Made by a program: the position numbers and the translations under genes | The notes under the pieces: generated by a model | The model's database searches: none | What the model was told of the DNA's origin: nothing | What the model saw: only the letters and a program-made list of their open reading frames with translations | Shown: positions 8,282 to 14,806 of the stretch, piece by piece | How the letters are laid out: each line of letters starts with the position of its first letter | How positions within the stretch are numbered: the stretch's first letter is position 1 | DNA from: Porticoccaceae bacterium UBA1989 | GTDB lineage: Bacteria; Pseudomonadota; Gammaproteobacteria; Pseudomonadales; Porticoccaceae | Direction: 5' to 3' | DNA length: 27,516 nt | Assembly: GCA_002335945.1 (NCBI GenBank) | Contig: DDDD01000071.1 | Location: forward strand, 1-27,516

Positions 8282-8833
8282 CTACGCATGCTTACGCCGT
8301 AAAATAAATTTCCGGTTAAAATCTACCTGTGGCTCTACGTTGATTTTTTCGATACTCAGGTGCTCATCATAATAAGACGATATTCCAACGATCAGACCCT
8401 CAGCTATATCCGAAGGCAAAAATTCTGACCGATAGATAACCTCCAATACATCACAGTTAATTTCGGTACAGTCAAAAGAGGGTGATATAAAACCTGGCAT
8501 ATTCATTGCTGTAAGTTGATTGAAGGGAGTGTTATGGCTTTTTAATAGCTCATAAGCGCTGCTGCTCTGCTCGACCCATGCTGGATTAGTCACCATAAGC
8601 TCTGAGAACAAGTAGACGCCGATTACCTTTGCCAATGTGCACTTTTGAATACTAAGTATTTTGGCCACAGACGTAATCAAGTCATCTAATGAATTATCAG
8701 GATAATTGTCCATTGATAAATAGACTTCACTCAGCGGCCCATCGGCCAACATTACCTTTTGAGCCTCTGCCACCTTTTCACCATATTCACTTTCCAGATA
8801 TCCCACTACTCCAGCAAGAACAAAGCCTTTCAT
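8282..8833 (-). CDS. Degenerate H-NOX-like protein lacking the haem-ligand residues
   Basis: A 183-residue H-NOX-fold protein, recognisable from MKGFVLAGVVGYLESEYGE, IGVYLFSEL (71-79) and IAEGLIVGISSYYDE. It aligns without gaps to the H-NOX at 1524-2096 from the Trp at 85/86 to the YxSxR region. In that alignment the proximal haem ligand His104 is replaced by Asn105 (codon AAT), and YxSxR becomes Y134-R-S136-E-F138, losing the Arg that holds the haem propionates. His100 is nearby but five residues out of register. The protein may be haem-free, or may bind haem differently. It lies directly upstream of the kinase gene, the usual place for a kinase-controlling H-NOX, so it is probably a functional regulator rather than a pseudogene: the frame is intact and the length normal. 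The ligand is unknown. Confidence 0.8.
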   Translation of the reverse strand: MKGFVLAGVVGYLESEYGEKVAEAQKVMLADGPLSEVYLSMDNYPDNSLDDLITSVAKILSIQKCTLAKVIGVYLFSELMVTNPAWVEQSSSAYELLKSHNTPFNQLTAMNMPGFISPSFDCTEINCDVLEVIYRSEFLPSDIAEGLIVGISSYYDEHLSIEKINVEPQVDFNRKFILRRKHA

Positions 8834-8896
8834 ACCCTGTGCTCCCTATAGGAAATTCCAATAAATACTCTATCATGTTAAAACACTAGCACAGTT

Positions 8897-8912
8897 TATG
8901 CGATTGCGCATA
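8897..8912. repeat. Inverted repeat upstream of the degenerate H-NOX gene
   Basis: TATGCG-ATTG-CGCATA is a perfect 6-base inverted repeat centred about 70 bases upstream of the H-NOX-like start (8833). It could be an operator for that gene. It does not match the TTGCA-N3-TGCAA sites of the alginate promoters. Confidence 0.35.
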
Positions 8913-8963
8913 CTAAGTTTATTTAAATAATGATAACGGTCACAATATTGTTCTGAACAGATA

Positions 8964-10109
8964 TTACAGTTCATAATGCAAGCCAATGCTAAATATATAT
9001 CGACGGTAATCAAGGGCGATAACCTCGTTGGTTTCAACCTGTCGACGCAATCCCAGAGAGCCTCTAAGAAAGTCAGAAAATAGCGGTCTGCTATAGATCA
9101 ACTCTGCCTCTGTTCCTCGCCTACTGCTAGCAGAGGTTCCTGTTTCTGATTCAGTCTGGGGCCGCCCTGAATTCAAATAGTCTCGCCAGTAGGCCTGAGC
9201 CTTCACTACAATTTTAGCCTCACCGCCAAGCTGATAGTTGAGGTTGATTGAGAGTTTGTGAAAGTCGAGGTCACGGATACCTTGCCCATTATCCCGAGCA
9301 AAGTAGCCACTTAGATACAGGGACGCATCGACACGTTGATGAAAGGGTTTACTCAGCGCAACGCCGTAACCCTTTAGCGAATACTCTAGGAGTGATGATT
9401 GATTATCATGTGCATTATGTAGGCCCTTGTAACTGCGTGATTTGTGGTAGAGAAACAGCCGGGCATTAAGTCCAGAGTCTGCTTTGTAACGCAGGCCAGG
9501 CTGAACACGAAACTCGGTGTAATCTAAACGCTCAAGACCGATATCTTCATAATCTTGCTGGTAATTGCGCTGCCCAACCTGAGATAGGAGTGACCAAGAT
9601 GTTTTCTTATCGACATAATATTTTAGCTCTGCACGAAAATCTGCACTATCGAAACTAAACCGATTCTCGATTAAGTCACCCTCGCTAGTTTCTGCAACTT
9701 GACGCTGAATCTGACTGTAGTAGCTATTTTGCTCACTGCGTACATAACTACTCAGGTTAAGATTAGCTTTGCGTTCGCCGAATTTAAAGCGCCCGGTCCA
9801 GTCTATGCGCCCCTTTATAGACGAATTATCTGCAGCATTGCTACTCTGACTGTAAATGTCTCTGTGCAATTCTATCCGGTAGCGGAGAGTGGGTTTTTTG
9901 GTGCTGCCCTGACTCTGGTTGTTGCCCCAATATTTAAGTAGAAGGGTTGTATATGCTGCACCCGATTGAGATCCCTCCGGGTAGGACAATTTAAAGGGGT
10001 TGCTGTCATAGCCATAGCTTGTTGTCGCCAGCAGCTGATCTGCTGCGCTAACCCCAGCGCTTATCGCTGCTATTAACAGCCCTGCGAGCGAACCGTTGAT
10101 TAACTTGAT
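8964..10109 (-). CDS. Outer-membrane beta-barrel protein of the alginate operon, apparent AUC start
   Basis: About 381 residues. After a signal peptide the chain is rich in alternating aromatic/hydrophobic strands (for example YRRYIFSIGLHYEL at the end) with long polar loops, which is the pattern of an outer-membrane barrel. The mature N-terminus contains SYGYDSNPFKL, a form common at the first strand of such proteins. The first in-frame start of a usual type is TTG at 9989, but that would cut off the signal peptide. The frame runs on upstream through KLINGSLAGLLIAAIS and AGVSA-AD to a stop at 10115. An AUC codon at 10109 lies 7 bases after a strong GGAGG, with a second AUC at 10112, and the gene overlaps the end of the AlgX-like gene by 10 bases. 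It may be the polymer exporter in place of AlgE, which is larger (about 490 residues), but no clear homology was recognised. Confidence 0.72.
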   Translation of the reverse strand: MKLINGSLAGLLIAAISAGVSAADQLLATTSYGYDSNPFKLSYPEGSQSGAAYTTLLLKYWGNNQSQGSTKKPTLRYRIELHRDIYSQSSNAADNSSIKGRIDWTGRFKFGERKANLNLSSYVRSEQNSYYSQIQRQVAETSEGDLIENRFSFDSADFRAELKYYVDKKTSWSLLSQVGQRNYQQDYEDIGLERLDYTEFRVQPGLRYKADSGLNARLFLYHKSRSYKGLHNAHDNQSSLLEYSLKGYGVALSKPFHQRVDASLYLSGYFARDNGQGIRDLDFHKLSINLNYQLGGEAKIVVKAQAYWRDYLNSGRPQTESETGTSASSRRGTEAELIYSRPLFSDFLRGSLGLRRQVETNEVIALDYRRYIFSIGLHYEL

Positions 10110-11125
10110 GATTTAACCTCCAGGCCGAGCAATAGGTCGCCAAAAAAAGCGGGATCATTCAGGGAGTAATAGCCAGGCACCTCCCAAACTAAAATTCTCG
10201 GCGGAGACTCGCTGAAATCCCTGCTGCCTAGATAATCTTTTAATGCGCCACCAAAACCACCGCCACTCTTAGCTTTATTGTTAACGGTCGCACCAACATA
10301 ATGGGCAAGAAACCCATCAAAATTAAAATGTAGGCGGCCTTTGCTATTACTGGTGCCAACTAGAACGATCTGGGGCTCTACTGGTTCAGCAAACAGGTCA
10401 TCATCGAGCGAGCTAGACATCGCAACAGTCTGGTAGAGCTTAAACGGCTCTTTTGGGTAGCGCTGTTGGCAGAGTTCCAGTGCGGCGCGCTGTAAACTAC
10501 CATCATTATGGTCGCCACCAACGCTGTAGCTGCTAAACGCCTTTTTTCCAATACCCGATATCTTTTGCCCCTTGATTGCGTAAGCAGTCAGTCTGGCGAT
10601 GGTGCGGGCACCATGATGGTTCCAATGATGGTCACGGGCAAAAAACAAAGGCTTAGAGTGAGTCTGCTCAAATAGGCTGTTAATCTGCGGGACAACAATC
10701 TGGATTGCACGTAGCTGCTCTAAATAGCGACTATAGGACTGCCTGCCACCCTGTACATCGTAATCGATGTCACCCAAATATTCGGGGTGTATCAGAGCCC
10801 GCCCAGGAATGGGCACCATAACGAGGGTGGTACCCCGCGACTGCAATAGCCGCTGTAAGTCCTGCAAACTTTCATATCCAGCTGCTCGTGGGCCATAGGC
10901 TCGCTTTAAATCCATATCCCTATAGAGCCAATTCTGATTGCCTTTTTGTAGCGTTTTAAAGCTTTTTAAAAATGCCCCGCGATAACTCTCCGCGCTATCG
11001 GCCGCAGCGCAAAGTGTTGTGCTGAAGGCGGGTGTCATCCTTTCAGCGAATACAGAATTAGCCATTGCAGCAGTGCAGAGTAGGCTAAGGATCAATTGTT
11101 TTAAGCCATAATTAGATAACGGCAT
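10100..11125 (-). CDS. AlgX/AlgJ-like SGNH-type periplasmic acetyltransferase without carbohydrate-binding tail
   Basis: A 341-residue exported protein with a signal peptide ending near SVFA at residue 27. It belongs to the AlgX/AlgJ SGNH-hydrolase-like family that passes acetyl groups to alginate in the periplasm. The catalytic pattern is visible: D165-H-H167 in FARDHHWNHHG and Ser259 in LVGTSNS. GDHNDG and VWEVPGYY are further family-like stretches. Pseudomonas AlgX is about 474 residues, with a carbohydrate-binding domain after the SGNH part; that domain is absent here. AlgJ is closer in length (about 380-390) but already has its own gene at 11856-12998. The ATG abuts the algF stop (TAAATG) with a strong GGAGG 7 bases upstream, so the two are translationally coupled. 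The name AlgX is plausible from position but not certain. Confidence 0.82.
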   Translation of the reverse strand: MPLSNYGLKQLILSLLCTAAMANSVFAERMTPAFSTTLCAAADSAESYRGAFLKSFKTLQKGNQNWLYRDMDLKRAYGPRAAGYESLQDLQRLLQSRGTTLVMVPIPGRALIHPEYLGDIDYDVQGGRQSYSRYLEQLRAIQIVVPQINSLFEQTHSKPLFFARDHHWNHHGARTIARLTAYAIKGQKISGIGKKAFSSYSVGGDHNDGSLQRAALELCQQRYPKEPFKLYQTVAMSSSLDDDLFAEPVEPQIVLVGTSNSKGRLHFNFDGFLAHYVGATVNNKAKSGGGFGGALKDYLGSRDFSESPPRILVWEVPGYYSLNDPAFFGDLLLGLEVKSSS

Positions 11126-11800
11126 TTAGCGACCTCCGGCTCTGTCTGCCCAATGCGTAAACAGCCCACTTGGATTAGTACAGATGAACAAACTCGACGA
11201 AACCCCAGGCTGAAAAATCATCGCCTCGGTAACTACCAAGCTCGTACCCTGGGTATCTGCACTGTCTACTACCGAAAAAGCGCTCTTAAGAGGGTTAATC
11301 GCTCGAGCGCCAGATGTCGCCTGAGCAATATTACTCAGTACAGATCGCGCCGATTTAGCGGTTTGCAGGTTCAGCCTAGAATAGCTAGAAAAGTTATAAA
11401 CCACTAACATGCCGCGCCGTGAATCCTTAGCACGATAATCCTCAACTAATGTCACTGAGTCATCATCCACTAGCAGAGAGTAAGCCTTACCAGCCTCCAG
11501 TGAGGCTTGCCAACGTAATCCGCTGACTTGCTCGTTATATTCGCCGGGGGGCAAGTAGACAAAGCTAGAGGCGCTGCAGTAGCCTGCAGTGGATAAGTTC
11601 TTACCCTCTATCCGCAGTGTAAGGTGCTGATTTGATCCTGCACTGGGAGTATTTTTCTGCAGATTGATAACCCGCAGGAACGCAGCGTCCGGTGGAGCAA
11701 AATCGTAAAGGGCCGCTTCATCAGCCAAACTAGTAAAACTGAGACCACTTAAGGCGAGAACCTGAATTAATCCTAGTATTATCTGCGCGATTTTGTTCAT
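11126..11800 (-). CDS. algF: Alginate O-acetylation protein AlgF
   Basis: A small periplasmic protein needed, with AlgI and AlgJ, for O-acetylation of alginate; its exact chemical role is unsettled. The product is 224 residues, close to Pseudomonas AlgF (about 216). A signal peptide runs to about SLA-DEAA, followed by ALYDFAPPDAAFLRVIN, which resembles the N-terminal part of mature AlgF. The rest is beta-rich and without a catalytic motif. The ATG at 11800 is preceded by GAGGAG at 8 bases. An adjacent GTG (11803) would add one residue and also sits at workable spacing. It lies 55 bases after algJ and directly before the AlgX-like gene, matching the algI-algJ-algF order known from Pseudomonas. 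Confidence 0.82.
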   Translation of the reverse strand: MNKIAQIILGLIQVLALSGLSFTSLADEAALYDFAPPDAAFLRVINLQKNTPSAGSNQHLTLRIEGKNLSTAGYCSASSFVYLPPGEYNEQVSGLRWQASLEAGKAYSLLVDDDSVTLVEDYRAKDSRRGMLVVYNFSSYSRLNLQTAKSARSVLSNIAQATSGARAINPLKSAFSVVDSADTQGTSLVVTEAMIFQPGVSSSLFICTNPSGLFTHWADRAGGR

Positions 11801-11855
11801 CACTTAATCTCCTCGTGACTATTTATACTGTTAGTGCTTGGTCTTAAGAACAAGG

Positions 11856-12998
11856 TTAAAAACTGGTCTGGGGATAGGCAACCGTGAGATACCGCTCAGG
11901 AATTTCCCAAATCACCAGCTTCAGATCGGTCGATAAAGCGGAATCATCAGACAAAAAATTGGCCATCGGGGTTATAGGCCCCTGCCCTTGCACTGCAATA
12001 TTTTGCACATCTACCTCAAGTGCCTGCTTCAAAGCACCCTCAAAGTTCCACCGTCGATCGGCACTAAAGCTGGTCCCTAATAGAATGACTTCTGAAGGCT
12101 CAATGGGGGAAAAGAGCGCCTCTTCAATAATCAATACACTGTCATCAAAGACTGCCTGGTCAAACGGGTCATCGCCTACTGGGTAGGTTTGGAATTGCTC
12201 AATTGTCTCTGTAGCGGGCATCAAATTTTCAAACAGTGGCGCCAAAGGCAAAAAGCTCAGCAAGTCACCCTCAATGGTATTACTCCCCGATCTCTCAGTA
12301 ATAAAGGCCTGAGGCCTCAGGTTTATATCTGGAATTTCCCGTTGTAAAAGTGCGGCCGTACTGAAGGCAATTAGCCTTGCGGCCCTTGGGGTCCAATGAG
12401 TATCTGTTCTAAGGTACAACGAATCCGGCTGGGTATGACTGATCATTTCCTGCAAACCATCAACAGTCAGAACAGACTCTTCTTGGAGGTGGTTAAGCAC
12501 CTGTGGGTAGGTTTTTTGTTGTACCAGAGACGGTTGATGACGCCCCGTCTGCCCCGATAGCAGCCTTGCTTTGGATGGGATCAGCACAACTATCAAGGCT
12601 ACATTCTTACTTGCCAACAGCCTTGAGGCCTCGGTAATAAAGTTAATATTAGCGGCCAAGGCTTCATCACCACCTGGGTTAGCGATAAATTCTTCACTGG
12701 TAAAAAGCCAACCCTGATGACCAATTAACAAACCGTTTTGTGCTTCCTTAAAGATGCTGTATTGGAAGGCGGCCCACACATTAAGACCAAACTGTCGTAA
12801 CGAAAAGTCATCGTCATAGCGCGACTCAAAATTTCGCGCCAGTTCTCCTGACATTAATGCGTGCCCATTAAAGTCCTCTGTCGAACTTTTCTTTGAGTCA
12901 CTCGTCGTCTCAAGATCAAATAGGGTACTAATACCTGCGCCAAATACCGTCCCTAAAAAGAACAGCACAATCAGTTTTTTAAGTAACATCCCTGTCAT
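11856..12998 (-). CDS. algJ: Alginate O-acetyltransferase AlgJ
   Basis: A membrane-anchored periplasmic SGNH-like acetyltransferase acting with AlgI. The 380-residue product begins MTGMLLKKLIVLFFLGTVFG, an N-terminal anchor or signal sequence. The catalytic set is D199-T-H201 (RTDTHWTPRAA) and Ser310 (LLGTSFS). The GWLFTSEEF stretch near 96-104 is typical of the AlgJ/AlgX family. The open frame continues 33 codons further upstream into algI. The ATG at 12998 is preferred because AAGGAG lies 7 bases in front and the protein then starts at its hydrophobic segment. It follows algI (stop at 13009) by 10 bases, so the pair is almost certainly co-transcribed. Confidence 0.9.
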   Translation of the reverse strand: MTGMLLKKLIVLFFLGTVFGAGISTLFDLETTSDSKKSSTEDFNGHALMSGELARNFESRYDDDFSLRQFGLNVWAAFQYSIFKEAQNGLLIGHQGWLFTSEEFIANPGGDEALAANINFITEASRLLASKNVALIVVLIPSKARLLSGQTGRHQPSLVQQKTYPQVLNHLQEESVLTVDGLQEMISHTQPDSLYLRTDTHWTPRAARLIAFSTAALLQREIPDINLRPQAFITERSGSNTIEGDLLSFLPLAPLFENLMPATETIEQFQTYPVGDDPFDQAVFDDSVLIIEEALFSPIEPSEVILLGTSFSADRRWNFEGALKQALEVDVQNIAVQGQGPITPMANFLSDDSALSTDLKLVIWEIPERYLTVAYPQTSF

Positions 12999-13008
12999 TA
13001 CAAACTCC

Positions 13009-14454
13009 TTAAAACTGGAAATAGAGAAATGCAGAATAACTCTCTGCTGAAAGCTTGAATATTGCCAGCATAAAGACTGGTAGTAGTAGCGCAGCATGGG
13101 CGAAGGGAACCATCACTGAACCCCCAACGCCATGGGCTGGATAGTTAGGTGAGCTGTCTTGCTGGCGCTGATAAAAGCCGCGAAGCACAATCACCGACCA
13201 GCTAAGAGCTAATGTCCACAGCTGCAAAGAAGTGATTTGTCCTGCGTAAACCGGGCTAAATTTTAAGGTCTCAGGAGCCATGGTAGGCATTAATGCCGCA
13301 TATAGACTCTGGGCCTGAGATATATTTTCAGCGCGAAACACTACCCAGCCAAGCATTACCAAAAGAAGACAGAACAGCCACCGCAGTATCGAGAAACGCG
13401 CTCCAGAGGTGTCTACACCAAAGGCTTTTTCCAGCGCTAATATCGCACCATGCCAGGCTCCCCATACTAAAAAGGTCCAATTGGCGCCATGCCATAGTCC
13501 ACCCAGTAACATGGTCAAAAACAAATTACGATAGGTGATGATTGCGCCATATCGGTTTCCCCCCAAAGGGATATACAGATAGTCCCTCAACCAGCTGGAT
13601 AAGCTTATATGCCAGCGTCGCCAGAACTCAGTAATCGACTGGCTAATATAGGGGTGAGAAAAATTCTCCATAAAGCGAAAGCCCATCATTAGGCCTAGAC
13701 CAATAGCCATATCGGCATAACCAGAGAAATCAAAATACAGTTGCGCTGTATAGGCCAATAGCGTTAACCAGGCATCCAAAAAAGATGGATCCTGTAACAC
13801 AAAGCCTTTATTAACTAAAGGAGCCAAGGTATCAGCGATAACCACTTTCTTAACGAACCCGAGCATAAACCGATGAGCACCCTCTGAAAATTTATCCAGG
13901 CTGTGGGTCCGTTGTGAGAACTGGTCAGCGATGTCTTTGTAGCGCAACACCGGGCCGGCTATCAGTTGTGGAAATAACGCAATGAACGCGGCAAAATCGA
14001 CTAGATTCTTAGTCGCCGGCACATCACCGCGATAGACATCGATGATGTAGCTGATGGCCTGAAAAATGTAGAACGAAATACCTATGGGCAATATCACGGC
14101 GGTCAATAGCCAAGGGTCTAGCCCTAATTCAGCCATTGCGGCGTTGACAGTGGTGACACCAAAATTAGCGTATTTAAAATACGCTAATGCCGAGAGATTG
14201 ATACTGACGCCAAGGAATACCCACTGACGAGCACCCGCAGTCTGGGGGCCGCAATTTGAGATTCTGCGCCCAATAAAATAATTCCATAGCGTGACGGCAA
14301 TAAATAGCAATAGAAAATCAACTCGCCACCAGGCATAAAAAACATAGCTGCCAATCAGTATTACCCAAGATCGATGTCGCTCTGGGGTTAAGTAATAGAA
14401 CGTCAAAAAAATCGGTAAAAAAGCAAACAGAAAGATATTGCTAGAAAAAACCAT
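13009..14454 (-). CDS. algI: Alginate O-acetyltransferase AlgI (MBOAT family)
   Basis: A polytopic inner-membrane acyltransferase that moves acetyl groups across the membrane for O-acetylation of alginate. The 481-residue sequence follows Pseudomonas AlgI closely, from MVFSSNIFLFAFLPIF to LLGGLWHGANWTFLVWGAWHG. The catalytic His falls at 322, the number known for AlgI. Other family stretches are YFKYANFG, DFAAFIALFPQLIAGPVLR, YFDFSGYADMAIGLGLMMGF and SITEFWRRWHISLSSWLRDY. Roughly ten or more hydrophobic segments are present. It is the first gene of a minus-strand unit algI-algJ-algF-algX-like-barrel. A sigma-54 promoter with one mismatch lies about 56 bases upstream of the ATG. The ribosome site (AGGGA, 11 bases away) is weakly placed. 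Confidence 0.96.
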   Translation of the reverse strand: MVFSSNIFLFAFLPIFLTFYYLTPERHRSWVILIGSYVFYAWWRVDFLLLFIAVTLWNYFIGRRISNCGPQTAGARQWVFLGVSINLSALAYFKYANFGVTTVNAAMAELGLDPWLLTAVILPIGISFYIFQAISYIIDVYRGDVPATKNLVDFAAFIALFPQLIAGPVLRYKDIADQFSQRTHSLDKFSEGAHRFMLGFVKKVVIADTLAPLVNKGFVLQDPSFLDAWLTLLAYTAQLYFDFSGYADMAIGLGLMMGFRFMENFSHPYISQSITEFWRRWHISLSSWLRDYLYIPLGGNRYGAIITYRNLFLTMLLGGLWHGANWTFLVWGAWHGAILALEKAFGVDTSGARFSILRWLFCLLLVMLGWVVFRAENISQAQSLYAALMPTMAPETLKFSPVYAGQITSLQLWTLALSWSVIVLRGFYQRQQDSSPNYPAHGVGGSVMVPFAHAALLLPVFMLAIFKLSAESYSAFLYFQF

Positions 14455-14509
14455 TTTTTATTAAATCCCTTTTATGAATTAATTCTTATTAGGCTCCTAT
14501 GTAAGAGGT

Positions 14510-14525
14510 AGCAAATGTCGAGCCA
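14510..14525 (-). promoter_or_regulatory. Sigma-54 promoter of algI
   Basis: On the minus strand the sequence is TGGCTCGACATTTGCT, one mismatch from TGGCACGNNNNTTGCW with the right spacing. The predicted start is near 14499, giving a leader of about 45 bases to the algI ATG at 14454. Confidence 0.78.
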
Positions 14526-14556
14526 ACTTCCGTTAAATATTTGATAGCTTGTTTAA

Positions 14557-14569
14557 AATCAGGGGTTTA
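14557..14569. promoter_or_regulatory. Possible IHF-like site upstream of the algI promoter
   Basis: AATCAGGGGTTTA matches WATCAANNNNTTR with one mismatch, at the same consensus position as the mismatch in the algD-side site. It lies 32 bases beyond the -24 element, against 31 for algD. Supporting but weak evidence for DNA looping. Confidence 0.3.
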
Positions 14570-14642
14570 GGGGCAATATTGGATGCGTGGGAAAGGGAGG
14601 AAAATGCGGAGTAAGTTGCAATTTGAATTTTTGAATACATAT

Positions 14643-14669
14643 TGCATTGCATTTTGCAAATGTAATGCA
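14643..14669. promoter_or_regulatory. Palindromic activator-site cluster between algI and alg44
   Basis: The core TTGCA-TTT-TGCAA (14647-14659) is the same palindrome found before algD. It is embedded in a larger 27-base dyad with outer arms TGCATT (14643-14648) and AATGCA (14664-14669) and inner arms CATTT and AAATG. It lies about 150-160 bases from the predicted starts of both algI and alg44. Confidence 0.65.
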
Positions 14670-14732
14670 TGGATTGACTCATCAGTCGTTAAAGCTCGGT
14701 CTTGCCCTGCAGCTCATTACCCTCTTAACTCG

Positions 14733-14759
14733 TTGATTGATATTGATTTATTGTATAAA
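14733..14759 (+). promoter_or_regulatory. Possible sigma-70 promoter for alg44
   Basis: TTGATT (14733-14738) and TATAAA (14754-14759) are separated by 15 bases, slightly short of the optimum. A transcript starting near 14766 would include the ATG at 14807. It is an alternative to the sigma-54 match at 14791. Confidence 0.35.
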
Positions 14760-14790
14760 AATCTCGGAGTTTCTCGCGTAGAAAAATAGT

Positions 14791-14806
14791 TGGCCTAGTA
14801 ATTGCG
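14791..14806 (+). promoter_or_regulatory. Weaker sigma-54 match overlapping the alg44 start
   Basis: TGGCCTAGTAATTGCG has the essential GG-N10-GC spacing and TTGC, but two mismatches in the -24 box. If used, transcription would begin near 14816, past the ATG at 14807, and translation would need a later start such as the TTG at 14861, which has AGAGGA upstream. Confidence 0.4.

Larger units (their letters stand above)
14455..14806. other. Divergent control region between algI and alg44 (352 bases)
   Basis: The longest non-coding stretch in the window. From left to right it holds the algI sigma-54 promoter (minus strand), a possible IHF site, a degenerate activator half-pair (TTGCA-ATT-TGAAT, 14616-14628), the strong palindrome cluster (14643-14669), a possible sigma-70 promoter for alg44, and a weaker sigma-54 match against the alg44 ATG. 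The palindrome lies roughly midway between the two transcription starts, so one set of bound activators could serve both. A 68-codon open frame across it (14583-14789) overlaps these elements and is not considered a gene. Confidence 0.75.

Noticed and set aside
8964..9989. Barrel gene starting at the TTG at 9989
   Set aside because: This would remove an obvious in-frame signal peptide and the first barrel strand, and there is no well-placed ribosome site.
14583..14789. 68-codon plus-strand frame with GGGAGG near an internal ATG
   Set aside because: It spans the activator palindromes and promoter elements of the algI/alg44 region, and its product is a composition-driven, unrecognisable sequence.
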